Assembly: GCA_027604505.1 (NCBI GenBank)
Contig: JADIIX010000012.1
Coordinates: forward strand, 186,001-250,000
Length of the DNA: 64,000 nt
Reading direction: 5' to 3'
Source of the DNA: Gonapodya sp. JEL0774
Lineage: Eukaryota; Monoblepharomycota; Monoblepharidomycetes; Monoblepharidales; Gonapodyaceae
Both the position numbers and the translations under genes were made by a program. The notes beneath the pieces are model-generated. The model ran no database searches. It saw nothing but the letters and a program-made list of their open reading frames with translations, and was not told the origin of the DNA. The number at the start of each line of letters is the position of its first letter. Within the stretch, counting starts at the first letter, position 1. This document shows, in pieces, positions 29,081 to 40,600 of the stretch.

Positions 29081-29583
29081 GGAAGTTAGGTAGTTCGATA
29101 GTAATTTCCTTTGTATCATGCCAGCCTTTGAGATATCAACAAAAGCCATCCTTTGTCTCCCTGATTTGGTCCCACAGTAAGTGTTTTTATGATCATCCGC
29201 TGCTATGAAGTGCTACTGAATTAGTTAGTTTGTTGACAACGCTTGAACCTACTCACTCAACAACTCACGCCGAAAACCATCTGTCCAATTATGAACACTA
29301 TGCAGCTATATAGTAACGCTATTAGGCCACAGGCCGTCTGGTAGGGCCGTTTGAATCCTGCAGTTGCATTCTTCTGTTTACTCATATATTTCCATCAAAT
29401 ACATTTCACCTATCAAACAGATAGAGAAAGGATTCTCCAGGAACAGAACATTCTATAGTGCTAACGTGCACAGTGTTCTCGTGCTTCCACACGGATCATT
29501 TTTTGATCTGTTATGGCGACCCAGTCACAGCTTGATACAGAAAAACTATGCGCAATAGTTCGCTTACTGACGATGACACCACA
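29081..29583. other. convergent 3' intergenic region, no gene seen
   Basis: Lies between the 3' ends of the P5B ATPase (plus) and PTAR1 (minus) genes. AT-rich; presumably holds both polyadenylation regions. No supported coding, RNA or repeat feature. Confidence 0.4.
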
Positions 29584-31414
29584 TCAGCTCCCACAATTTC
29601 CTAATTGTACAACTTCTTTCATATACGCCCTCCACCACTCACTACGCTCCCAATCATCCACGATGGTCGTAATATTGACTCCGCCATGTCTCCTTTTATG
29701 GTCTTCCACCGCACACCACGCACCGCAACTCCATGCCCATCGCTCTGACGCGCGAGAACCCCACCGTTCGGGGTCTGGAGCATCAGGCGATGATGGGGCG
29801 GACGATATGGCGTAGGCAATGGCGAGAGAGAACCGGGAGGTAAGAGAGAGGGATGTTGTGCCTGTCTGGTTTGGTTCCGGAGGACAACCAGAATGGGCAA
29901 ACACATTGGAGGGAACTTGGGTCACAGCATGAGTGATTGCACGGAGGTGACACCACGTGGCTTCATGGTTGGGGTAGTCTTTGGCAAGTTGGATGGCGAG
30001 CTTTAGGGTTTCGGATGCTACTGATGCAGTGTCAACAAGAGTTTCACTTGAGTTCGGCTCCCTGAAAGACTGAACTGCAAGCAAAAGGCGATAAACGTGG
30101 TGGAACGAGGAAATGTCGGATGGATGAAGAGGTAGGTAGGATTTCGATAGATAGATGAGGTCGGAGAGAAGCTGTAGGGTCGAGATCGGTCGGTTGAGGG
30201 TGGGTTGTTAGATCACTTGAAATTGAAAAGCTGCATTCAACGCACAAATTCGAACCCATGAGTGCAAAGTAATTGTGCCTGGCTACCTCTGGAGGGTACA
30301 TCCTGTTGACTACTCACCTCATCTTTGCCAGCGCTTGGCCACATCCCCATTTTTCCCTCTTCACCCGAGCCACACTCACCACCACACATTAACCAACCTC
30401 TGTGGCACCACGCCAGATAATTGGCCGGCTTCAGTTTTGCAGCACGGAGTGTGAGCGCAAGGTCCGGTGGGATCAAAGATGAATGGGAGATAGAGATTGG
30501 AGGTAATGTGAGAGTGGAGAGTAGCCAACGACTGGATACCGGCCGATGGGAACTCAAGCCGTGAGTTGTGAAAGGGGCGCACGGACAAGGACGAACAACG
30601 TACCGGTAGGTCCAAGCAGCACTGCTGCCGGGTTTCCGGGAGATGATGAGGGCAGAGCACGCTAGTTCGAGTTCGAGTTCGTGGGCGAGTGCAAAAGTAG
30701 GTTTCGATTTGGTTGGAGTGTTTTGGGTGGGGAATGAAGGGTGTGCAATGGATAAAGTAGAGCCATAGGACATGCAACGAGCATGATGGAGGAGTATACG
30801 GCGACGAACCGTCCAAGGTGTGGGGTCTTCGGCGTGGACAAGAAGCAAGACGAGAGACGAGCGAAGAAGTGCGCTGGTTGCTTTGGTGACCAGTCGCAAC
30901 GTTAGGCACCACGTAAAAATTCATGGCGCTTGTCAGTCGATTAACGAGACATGGCAAGAATTAGGTGGCTTACTTTGTGTTTCGAGTCGACAGACTGGGC
31001 ATGCAACAACAGTTCGCTGGATCGCCTCGTTATCAAGGCCTATTTTCGCCGCCTCATGCCGTACGACTTCCGCTTCTAATTTCATTCTCTCACTCCAAAA
31101 CTCCGTTCTCGCCTTTGCGTACAATCCGGGGAAGAGCGACGCCGGTACGCCAAGTTTGAGACATTTATGTTGGACGGAACTAGATTCGTCGGAAGCGAGA
31201 AGATAGGGAGCGTGCGGGTTTTCTGCGGCGGGAGGTACGAAGAAGGAATCTGGCAGAGGTGCAATCTCGTCACTCGCAGTTGCAAGAGCATTGAGCGCAA
31301 ATGGTGATCAACTTCATTCCACACTCCCCGCAGTTGGAACGGGCGATGAAGTACATACATCTCAAATAGGAAGTTATAAAGAATTGTGCAGAGCTTTGAG
31401 TAATCAGAATCCAT
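29584..31414 (-). CDS. PTAR1-like protein prenyltransferase alpha-subunit repeat protein
   Basis: Alpha-subunit-type helical repeat protein; the human PTAR1 pairs with RABGGTB in a geranylgeranyltransferase (GGTase-III) that modifies the SNARE Ykt6. ATG at 31414 (MDSDYSKLC); a donor after codons FE and an acceptor at CTGCGAG (about 31272) produce LFEIDEIAPLPDSF, which parallels the IDEIGLIP stretch near the N-terminus of animal PTAR1. Prenyltransferase-alpha repeat signatures follow: PTPWTVRRRILL, SSAAWTYRY, LKPANYLAWCHRGW and PNHEATWCHLRA. The last exon ends at stop 29584. Introns include one near 30960-30900 and one starting near 30315. The linkers between repeats are unusually long and Ser/Pro-rich. 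Partner beta subunit is not in the window. Confidence 0.75.
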
Positions 31415-31480
31415 GTTTTTGTTCCAAATGAACGGGAGTTTCGAGCCGACCAGCAATGATGTGGAAGGGATTCGCAAGAC
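31415..31480. promoter_or_regulatory. 66-bp bidirectional promoter gap, PTAR1 / ZZ-EF-hand gene
   Basis: Start codons of divergent genes are only 66 bp apart (31414 minus, 31481 plus). Promoter elements must overlap the two 5' ends. No TATA box is evident. Confidence 0.4.
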
Positions 31481-34400
31481 ATGACAACTATTGCGTCTCC
31501 CGTTTCTGTCTTCTCCCCTCTTGCGTCCTCTGTCTCTGGTCCCGTGCTTGTTTCATTTCCTTCACTCCTTCCATTTGTGTTTTTCTCGCTCGGCGCCGTC
31601 TCAGGAATACTGGTTTTGAACGCGAACGCTGTCTTGGGTCACTACAACAGCTTGAACCACTATGCTTCTCTAAAATCACTTCTCAATGTGCCGACTGGAG
31701 CGCAGTCGATTTTCGCTGCGATCGCGGCGGCAACATTGAAAGTTACATCGGCGCTTTCGTATTATCCTACACAGCTTGCGGTGCGTGGGCCGACACACGT
31801 CGCAGCGGGAAACTACGGGGCTCGAGCCGACTCAATTGGAGCCGACACATGTGTCCACGATGAAACTGACCGTAATTCCGACTTGCTTTCTTCGTCGACG
31901 GGTTCGGAGTCGGATTCAGGTCCCGAGTTGTATTCAGATGAGTACTCGTACTCCGGCTCTTCAGATGAAGACGAGGCGGACTCAGACGCTGATGAATTTG
32001 CTGGTACGAATGGAGAGCCTTTCATCATGAGTGGACAATCCTATCGGCACGGACACCGTGGGGACGTCTCGCATTCTCCGCGGATGCCGAACCCTTTCTC
32101 GTCAAACGTGGCCCGGTCTACAGCCTCCTCGTTGTCCCCCTCCGACTCCGCTCGCAATTCTCCAGACTCATCCGCTGCCCCATATCATCCGTGGTCGTCC
32201 CCTACTGATCGTCAACCATTCCTTGCGACTTCACCTGACTCTCCTGTCACGTCCTCCTTATTAACATCCTCTTCCTCCAACCTTCCCATCCCTCTTCCTC
32301 CTGCGTCGAACGAGGTTCTGGGAGCAGGAGCGGGACCTGTGCCCAGGGAACCACTGGCGTCAATGAGCTTGTCGGTTTCCTCCCCCACAGAATCGGAGCG
32401 TGAAACACCTCTGATGATGTCACCGTCACCCTCTCCGACGCAAATGCCGGCGGTCAGCAGTAGGGGCAGGATAGAGCAAGGATATATGGTTGGTGTTCCG
32501 GACACGGACGGAGGTGATGTCTCCCACACTGACAGAGAGTTCCGCGGCGCCTCGAACGCTGTTCTTCTCCTGGACATGCCAGCGATCGGTATCAACGACG
32601 GAGCGGATAATGGAGATCGAGATAATTCTGGCTCTGCCGAATCATTCGTCGGGCAAATAGAAGAGAGCTGGCGACGTACCGAATTGGCGGTAGACTGTCC
32701 TCCTCAGCAGGTCACTGTGGAGTCGATTCATAGCGAGCATGAAACGGAGCAAAAGGTTGCAGAATCGGACAACGAGAATAATGGAAATTTTGAGTTGTTC
32801 TCACCAGAGAATGAGAACAACCCCAACCTGGACTCCCACGTCAATCAAGACATGTCCGGAATTGCGTCAGACTCCCTCAACCCTGCAGACCAGGACTTAA
32901 TCTTCCTATCGTCACCGGATACGTCGCCTGCCGTGACTGACATACCCACTACGACGGGTGGTAACGTAGTTCGTGCGACAGCCTCCCCCCCCCTGTCTGA
33001 ATCTCCAACTTCTCCGACCTCCCAACGACCCGCTTCCTTCTCGTCTCCTGAAATAACCCCCGAACTAGACCCTGACGAAACCCCGACACTCCTCCGTCTC
33101 TGCTATGCCGTCGCGGAGGACTCCTCTCGCGTCCGCGGACTTGTCCACCGCGGCACTGTCTGTGACGGTTGTGGCGCCTCACCAATCGTGGGGGCAAGAT
33201 ACAAGTGTATCAATTGTCCCAATTATGATTTGTGCGAGGCATGTGAGGAGAGGTGTGATGGCGGAGATGGGGTTGATGAGGAGGACGGGGTCTCACAAAA
33301 GCAACCGCCCGAACCTCACTCGCGCATTCACTCCAACCGGACCGACTTATTGCCCGGAATTCACTCGCGTACACACGTTTTCGCGAAAATGAAGGTGGCA
33401 GTTCCGCCTTTGGCGAATAGAATGGGAGCTCCTATGGTCGGTCGGACATTTTATCCAGGAACGCCGTTTTATAGGAGTCGATTGGCCAAAGAGGTAATCG
33501 ATGCGCTGGTGGAGGAAACGCACTGTAAGTAAGATTTTTCGTTGTGGGCGAGGTGTGATGGTGGGAAATGTCACTCACTGAAGATTATCGTTCCTCATTG
33601 TCTCAATCTTTCTGGACCACCTCACCTCAACTCTTTCCTATTCTAAACTCAAGTCGACCCATCGGAGCTTCTTGCCTTCCACGCGCAACATCTTTCGCTC
33701 TCCACCGACCGCCGCGGCATCTCCCGCTCCACCTTTGCCATGTGCCTTGGTCCCTTGGGCACCATGCCCCGCAATTTGATTGCCGACAGAGTGTTCTCAT
33801 TTTTTGATAGAGACGGAGACGGGTTTGTGGGGTATGAGGAGATGTGTAGGGGTTTGGGCGTCATGTGTAAGGGCGGTTTGGACGAAAGAGTGAAGTGTGA
33901 GTTTATTGCTTGTGCGGCACTGTTGGGGCCTCATCTCCCCACTAAAGTCTCTTTGACTGTCTACTTGATCCAATTTTTGTTTTAATCGAACATGGCTTCC
34001 GAACCCCCACCGACCCTTCGCAGATGCATTCCACTCTCATCACCTCACTCCCCACCCTGTCTCTGGCCAACCGACCTTGCTTCCTTCGGATCTTCGACGC
34101 ACCCTCGCAGCGTATTTTCTTCTCTCCACTGAGCTCGTCCGAGATGTTGTGAAGACGATGGAGGAAGGTATGATGGAAGGATTTGACGAGGAGGCGAGCA
34201 AGCCGGTCAGTGCGCAGTTTACCGCAGGCGTACCGAGTGGAGGGAGCGAGGCTCACGCTGGGGAGGAAGAAAGTGATCGAAGGAAAGAGAAAACGAGGTG
34301 TGAGGAGGATGTGGTGTTGGAGGATGCGAGTGCTGGTAGTGAGACCGCCTCAGCTATCCCTGGAGAAACTAGCATGAGTCGCCATCCTCCATCTACACCA

Positions 34401-35065
34401 GTTTCGTTTACTTCACGGACATTCGCGGGGATGTCGTCAAGAAGTGATCCGATTTGGCCATGGAGTGACGATGATGAGGGAACAATCGAATGTGATGAGA
34501 CAAACAGGCCGAGCACGCCTAATGACGGAAGCGCGTTGTGGCGAACGGAAGGCCAGAAAAAAGAGAAAGGTAAAGGGAAGGCGAGAGATTTTGAACCATC
34601 CACGGACTCCACTTCGTCGGCATCGGGACTTCCTCCCTCTCGGGCACCCACCGCAGCTGACCTGCCCCCTCGCGCGGCGCCAACCCGCCATTCCCGCTCG
34701 CTTCGAATCTCTCCCGGCCCTGCTCGTTCTTCTCGATCCAGCTCTAACCCACCCATTTCTGCCTCTGCTTCCACCCCGGTTGGCGCCACTTTCTCTGCAC
34801 GCTTCAGCCCCCAACTCTCGGCGACAAGGCACCCCGTAGTGCACTCGCTGGCACAAGATGCCATTCGCGAAATGGTGGACATGACATTTAAGAAAGCGGG
34901 TTGCGCTGAAGGAGAGGGAATGACTGAGGAGCAGTTTGCAAAGGCTGTGGAAGAGGATGGGAATTTGTTAGCATGGTGAGTTGGGCAAGTGGAATTATGA
35001 TTCAGCGCGAGTGCCGTTCTGACAATAAGCTCGATAGGTTTGAGGCGCTTGGAAGCGTGTTTTGA
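31481..35065 (+). CDS. ZZ zinc-finger and EF-hand membrane protein
   Basis: Function unknown; the domains suggest a calcium-regulated protein-interaction factor. ATG at 31481. The N-terminus has a hydrophobic segment (VLVSFPSLLPFVFFSLGAVS, about residues 22-41) and perhaps a second weaker one. A long acidic/Ser-rich disordered region follows. A ZZ finger lies at about 33150-33260 (VCDGCGASPIVG, YKCINCPNYDLCEAC). After an intron (about 33528-33650) an EF-hand has a canonical loop, DRDGDGFVGYEE (about 33805-33840). The next intron (donor GTGAGT near 33897, acceptor CGCAG near 34023) keeps phase as ERVKYAFHSHHL. A second, degenerate helix pair sits near the C-terminus (MVDMTFKKAGCAEGEGMTEE), and a final short exon ends at TGA 35063-35065. 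Conserved hypothetical fungal proteins with ZZ plus EF-hand exist; no enzyme motif is seen. Confidence 0.75.
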
Positions 35066-35200
35066 GTTTAGATACTGTAAAAACTTCGCTGGCCCTCTCA
35101 AGCCACCTTGTCTCGCATTATTCTTGACTCAATTGATGTAAAGAGTACAGATGATCCACGAAATGCAGATATACGTAGTTGCCTCTCTGTGATAACTGTC

Positions 35201-35328
35201 ATCTCAACTACAAATCACACAGACCAACGTGTTACCACACCAAGCAAAAATTATGCTATTAGAATTCATCTCAACTTCAAAGTCTCACAGACCAACGTAT
35301 AATCACACCAAGCAAAACTTATGCAGTT
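35201..35328. repeat. imperfect tandem duplication, about 60 bp twice, period 67
   Basis: Copy 1 is 35201-35260 and copy 2 is 35268-35328. Both start ATCTCAACT and share CACAGACCAACGT and CACACCAAGCAAAA, differing by scattered substitutions and one indel. The repeat sits in the convergent intergenic gap 35066-35372, which otherwise holds nothing I can support. Confidence 0.75.
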
Positions 35329-35372
35329 ACATACTAATATTGATTGAAGCCATGCAAATTTAGAATGCTAAA

Positions 35373-36773
35373 TTAATCTACGGAAAGAATCGCAGTCTCA
35401 ACTAGTCGGAGACCTCGCAAACTAAAATCTTTCACACTACCGTAGATTTTGACGAGAGTTCTCACAACGCCAAAAAGGACCACCACCACAAGTATGATAA
35501 GGCCAAGTCGGGAGGTACTCCGCGCACCCCCACCCCCACCTAGAGACCAGCGGCCCCCTGAGTTGGATGGGATTTGTTGTGAAGCAAGTTTAGCGATCAT
35601 AAGCACTCTGACCATAGATCGCTATGTTCGTTGTTACTGACCACCATAATGCCACTCAGGAAACGGTGACGTGAGAAAGCTCACGAAGAACTGTATCGAC
35701 GCAAAGACTCCGACCAGAAATGCCCCCGCCAAGAAATGCGAGAAATCAATGTTCGTCAGCGCGAGCGATTCTGGACCAAACGACAGATATCCGAGCCAGT
35801 CGTCTTCATCGTCAGCCAATGGCAGTTGGCGGTTATCGGAAGAATTAGGTTCTGGAGGTTCGAGAACCCAGTAACGAAGAACCAATTTCGAAGCAAAACC
35901 AGAGAGAAAAACAAGTAAGGAGAACAGGGTGAAGGTGACCAGGAAGAGGACCACTGTTGCAAAATCGGAATCATCATAAGATCGACCAACAACAATAGAT
36001 TCTCCAGATAGCAAATGACTGCTTGAAAGCGAAAGTTCTACTATGCATGTAGACTGGGCACTGCGCTCCGCAAGTGTTCCAACAAAGAGGTCGCAGTACG
36101 CGTCCCACTCCACCGCAATAAGCGCACTACCTTTCACCCATATCCTTGCCTATTCCAATACTGAAAGGACTGCGAACGATCAACAGTCTCCGCCAATGTA
36201 CGATTCGGTTCTCGGTGCTGTTGGCACCGAGTACTCACGTTCATTCATTACCATTTTGGCCCAGAATGTGCGTTGAAACTGATATCGGTACTTGCATTGG
36301 TCACATTCGTAGAAAGATTCCTTCTTTTGTGACTTTTTCCGCCACTCATTGAGGCACTCTGCGTTGCGCATGGATGAATTATGTTGTAGTTTCATTCTCC
36401 CAGTCTTTCTCACAGTCGAGGGCACGCACCCAGGTGGACATATCGCATCGACCCTTTGCACTTACAGGGCGATATTAATCGTCTTTTAAATGGTGTGAGA
36501 GCGGATAAATATTCACCAGCAGTCACGCAAGTTAAGCGTATCATCTCACTTTTCTGGCTCATCCTCACGAGACTGGAAGCAAATACGGCAGAACTGCTGG
36601 TCACTGTCCTCAATTTTTCTGTTGAGATGTTTCTGGGCATGTGTTGTCCGTTCCATGACTGTGGTGGAAGATCGCTCACTCGAAGACGTCCGAAGTGTAT
36701 AGGAATGATTCGTGATAGATCGAGGCTGGTATGTCAATGTTTTATCATCCCACACATGCTCTTCATCCGACAT
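35373..36773 (-). CDS. RING-CH (MARCH-type) membrane E3 ubiquitin ligase
   Basis: Membrane-bound ubiquitin ligase. ATG at 36773 (MSDEEHVWDD). The RING-variant C4HC3 domain is spread over three exons: CRICF (about 36580), then LISPCKCKGSMRYVHL (about 36430-36475), then ECLNEWRKKSQ and YECDQCKYRYQFQRT (about 36260-36345). The CxxC...CxC...HxxC...CxxC spacing fits RING-CH. Downstream exons encode a hydrophobic helix (FATVVLFLVTFTLFSLLVFL), a second (HFLAGAFLVGVFASIQFFV) and a third (LGLIILVVVVLFGVVRTLV), so a multi-pass protein. The final stop is at 35373. The join between the RING exon and the first membrane segment (about 36240-36000) was not resolved, so that part of the model is uncertain. 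Confidence 0.8.
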
Positions 36774-36903
36774 CAAGCGTAATGTGATCGAAAGCGAGCG
36801 AGGGTTTGTGTGCGGTTCTCTTCAGAATTTCGTGTCACATTGTCTATGAATCTATAATTTAGCATTATGTACTCCTCCCACTAAGAAAAATATTGGTCAG
36901 CTG

Positions 36904-39900
36904 TTATGATTTGAACGATTTGCAGAAAGAGGAACACCCACTCATCAGACTTTCCACTGCCTCTGACTCTTCCATCTCTTCTTCATATTCTCGCTCTCTC
37001 GCAGCTTCCGTTCGCACCTCTTTTGACGCGTGTAATCGCTCTAAAATGGTTTTCTTCGACGGTCTCCACGAAGCGGCAAGTCTAGTCATCCGCAATACGC
37101 GATTGGAAACGGACATGTTGTCCCGACGCTGCTTGCCTTCACGCCTATATTGTCCGATTCGCTTCACCAGTTCCCACAGAGTACCACTTGGTTGATCCAA
37201 GAACCCCAAAGGTGGGATATAATCTGGGTGGAGTGCAAGGAATGTATGTGCTGGAGACTTTGACGCTGTTTGCGGCGGCATAACCGTGCCCACAGACGAC
37301 GTCCCCCTTGAAGCGGGTGTTATAGAAGCTAATGGGCGAGATTTGCGGCCAACAATGACACCCATCTCTTGAAGGCGGGCCAGCGCATTCTTCAATGTTT
37401 CTTTATTGTACGCTTCCATTGTGACCAAGTCCCCTAGAGATCGGCGTTTGGTTATCATGCAATCTGTTCAATGAAACTAACTCACCTTCGTAATACAAAG
37501 TTCGACCAAACATCTGCAGTCTTGCCATCAAAGTACCTTCGTCTACCCAATCAGAGGAGCCACCACCATCGTTAACGAGAGTAAAGAGGCCAACTGTCGC
37601 GACCCAGTACGCCTCCACAAATGGCCAAAGAAGGAAGCAAAATAGGTCTTTAAAGTGCGAGCATTCATCAGTTGATTGGATCTTATTCCCCAGTCCAGCA
37701 AGTCTCACCATACGTTTCTCTGCCGTTAGTGACTTCCTCTTTGGATAACGCGACCGTTCCATTCAAAGAATCCCCGAACCCGGTGCGTTCCACGCTGACG
37801 ACAGCCTTTTCCTCCAAGTACTTCAAAGTGCCCCAAACAGTGCTCTCAAGTTTCCCCGGTTGATAGATGAACTCGCCTTTGAGAAGTTGAGAGAGAAAAG
37901 ACACATTATCAAGGAGATCAGGTTTGATGAGGATCCTGCGTGGTCAATCAACAAGAATAAGACGAAGCAAACGAATAGGGTACGTGCGGGCTTACCGGCG
38001 ATGATTCGAGCGATGGCCAGAGCTGAAGGTGACACAGTTCGGGACGTCATTACGAGTTTGTAATCACTGTTGACCAGGCATGCCAACAAGAAATAAACCC
38101 ACTTTTTGATGGAAATGTACTGTCGCAATTGTTTTCCAAATAATATAAGGAGCATGCAAAATTAGGAACAATGCAAATCGCTCACCATGGACAATGTGAG
38201 TATGGACTCGGAAACGAAGAGATTTATAACATTGTTTCTATACAAGGATAGCTCGAAGGGTTTGATGGCGTAGTAAACAGGCTCGAGAAGCCCTTTGCGT
38301 TCACCTATGTAGTCCTTAATGAGCGAAGAAATATGAGCCCAACATTCAATAAGTGCGGTTGTTTGGACTCACTCGAATGACCGATAGAGCTCGGTCGACA
38401 ACAACCGGTGTCGTCATACCACCAAAATCTGCAACGGTACCGCCCTTCCCTATTACTTCCCCTCGCAGCCACGTGACTCGACGGATCAACTGCATAAATT
38501 GAGCCACGAGGTTTGAAATTAAGCAGTCTACCCATTCCCATTACTGTTCACCGACCTCTTCTCTTCCAACTCCATTTCCTCGCAACGTAAGGAGTACAGT
38601 GCCCACCAAAGCCGTGGGCATAACCACAGAGACGGCGTTGATGTTACTCAGAATCTGAAAGCCGAAAGATTGAAGAAGAAGCTGTCGGTGCTCAGTGTTT
38701 GTGGCGGGATTGAAATGTGGTCGCCTGTCGAACATGGAAATGTGCAGAATCGCTGTCCAAACCCACCCCAGCAATCAAGAAACCACAAAAACAGACCTAT
38801 CCGTTGCGATTTCTTGCTTGATGAATTCGCTCATGAGATACGGCTTAGCGAACCGGATATCAATACGTCCGAGCCTTAGCTGTGAATGCAGGACCTGAGT
38901 GTGGACCCTCAATTCCTTTCGATCACGACACTCACCCCAAGAACTCTGCTTGCACTCGCGATCCCGGCAAGTGATTCTGGTGTTTTCTCACCACCAAGCA
39001 GTTCGGTAGCGTACGTGCTTGTTTCCACGACGTTATCCTGCAATTTATGGAAACTTTACTCAATTTGAGTAACCATTGCACCAAAGGCTCAAAACCCACG
39101 TATCCGATGGACAGCGGAACAATGATACAATCTTTGGTTCGTCCATACAAAACACTTTCTTGTATCATCTTCAAAATGCTGAACGAAAGTCATACATCAC
39201 CTGAGAAGGGCGCGAAAGTGGCTGGCATTAAACTCACCCAAATCGAGGTGTCAAAAGCTTGCCCGTCCGGCTACGGGTACCTTCTATGAACACCTCTATG
39301 TGATCATTGGGCGAAATCAGTGAATTAAAATTGCGTTCGTCAAGACACCCCTTGTTAAATCGAAAAGAACGATATAATAACGCACCAATGTTGTGCCCTT
39401 TCTTCAAAAGCAGATCGATGTATTCACGAACGAGGACCGAATATAGAGGAGTGTCACCCCAACCGCCTCTCCGAATGAAAAAAGCCCCACACTTGCGCAA
39501 AACAGGACCAACCACGGGCAGATCTCTGCAACCCAATGAAGCTAACCATGACAAGTCGACGTAATTGATTCAAACCTAACGCACAAGTTGTTACCCGCGG
39601 CAATATGCGGCAAAGCAATTCCAAGCCTGAAAAGAATGTAAGAAATGACCAAGTAATCGATATGGGATTTGTGGGAGGGCAGGAATATCATAGAGAGTTT
39701 CTCCTCTTCACCCTTGCGAGCCCATTTCTTCATCTCGATAATTTCTGACTCCCGAATGTGGATTCCTTGATGATACATTCGTTGCAAGATATTGTTGACG
39801 ACGAACTCCATTAGATGCAACGCCGTGAGACTGGACATATCGGCGATGAGTCCTCCAACCTCCCGATGAAGCTTCTCCCACGTCTTCTTTTTAAAGGCGG

Positions 39901-40327
39901 AAAGGGATGGACGCTTTGTGAGGTCTCCAGTATATGAATCATACTCCTCTTGAGCATGCTTTCGAACTTCAGTTTTCACTGGGAGATATCCCCGTGGTAT
40001 TCCGAGCAAAATTACACGAATAGACATGTAGGTAGGTCATCAGTAAAGATGTATTCAAGGACGGATCGCTTTCACACGAAAGTACATAATCGACTCACAG
40101 GATTCGGAGTTTGTCAAGTCCCCCGTAATATCCGCATAGTATCCCGGACAAAAAATATCGGCACCTATGTAGTCTCTCTCCTCCCTCCATGAAGCACCGC
40201 CCAACCAGCTCTTGGTTTTGGTACCAGGTTCCGTGAGGGTGTTGCCCTCACGTAGGACATAAGTTGAACCCGTGTGCTCATGAATGTCGACAGTCTCCTT
40301 TGGAATCAGTGATGACCGTCGCTTCAT
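36904..40327 (-). CDS. glycerol-3-phosphate / DHAP acyltransferase (GNPAT/PlsB family)
   Basis: Acylates the sn-1 position of glycerol-3-phosphate or dihydroxyacetone phosphate, the first step of glycerolipid or ether-lipid synthesis. ATG at 40327; at least ten exons. All acyltransferase motifs are present: motif I as HKSHIDY (about 39665), motif II as GAFFIRR (about 39470), motif III as FIEGTRSRTGK (about 39280), and motif IV within CIIVPLSIGY (about 39110). The sequence context around motifs I-III is closer to peroxisomal GNPAT and bacterial PlsB than to the Gpt2/Sct1-type GPATs of yeasts, which use shorter blocks. A large C-terminal domain with short helical exons extends to the stop at 36904. 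The C-terminus (KSFKS) is not a PTS1, so peroxisomal versus mitochondrial location is open. Confidence 0.85.
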
Positions 40328-40600
40328 CTTTGCATCAACGTTGCTGGCAGGTGCGAAGATGGTCAGGAGAAAGTGGGGAAGAGCCTCATGCCGACTACTT
40401 TATTCTTCACTCCAGACAATATATAATACATGTGCAATTTTCGAGACTGAGTCCTTGCCCCTCTAAGCGATTCAGCAATCGTTGCAATGCTTCCGCAAAT
40501 CTACCATCGCCGCACTGATCCAGAACATTTCATTTAGTTAAGTTGGGACTTGCGGCATCTTCAATCTCGCCGGCTCGCACTTCGTCACGACAACATTCAT

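Noticed and set aside
30660-30682. GTTCGA-type hexamer repeat
   Set aside because: It lies within the PTAR1 gene, where it encodes alternating Glu-Leu residues; too short to be a separate feature.
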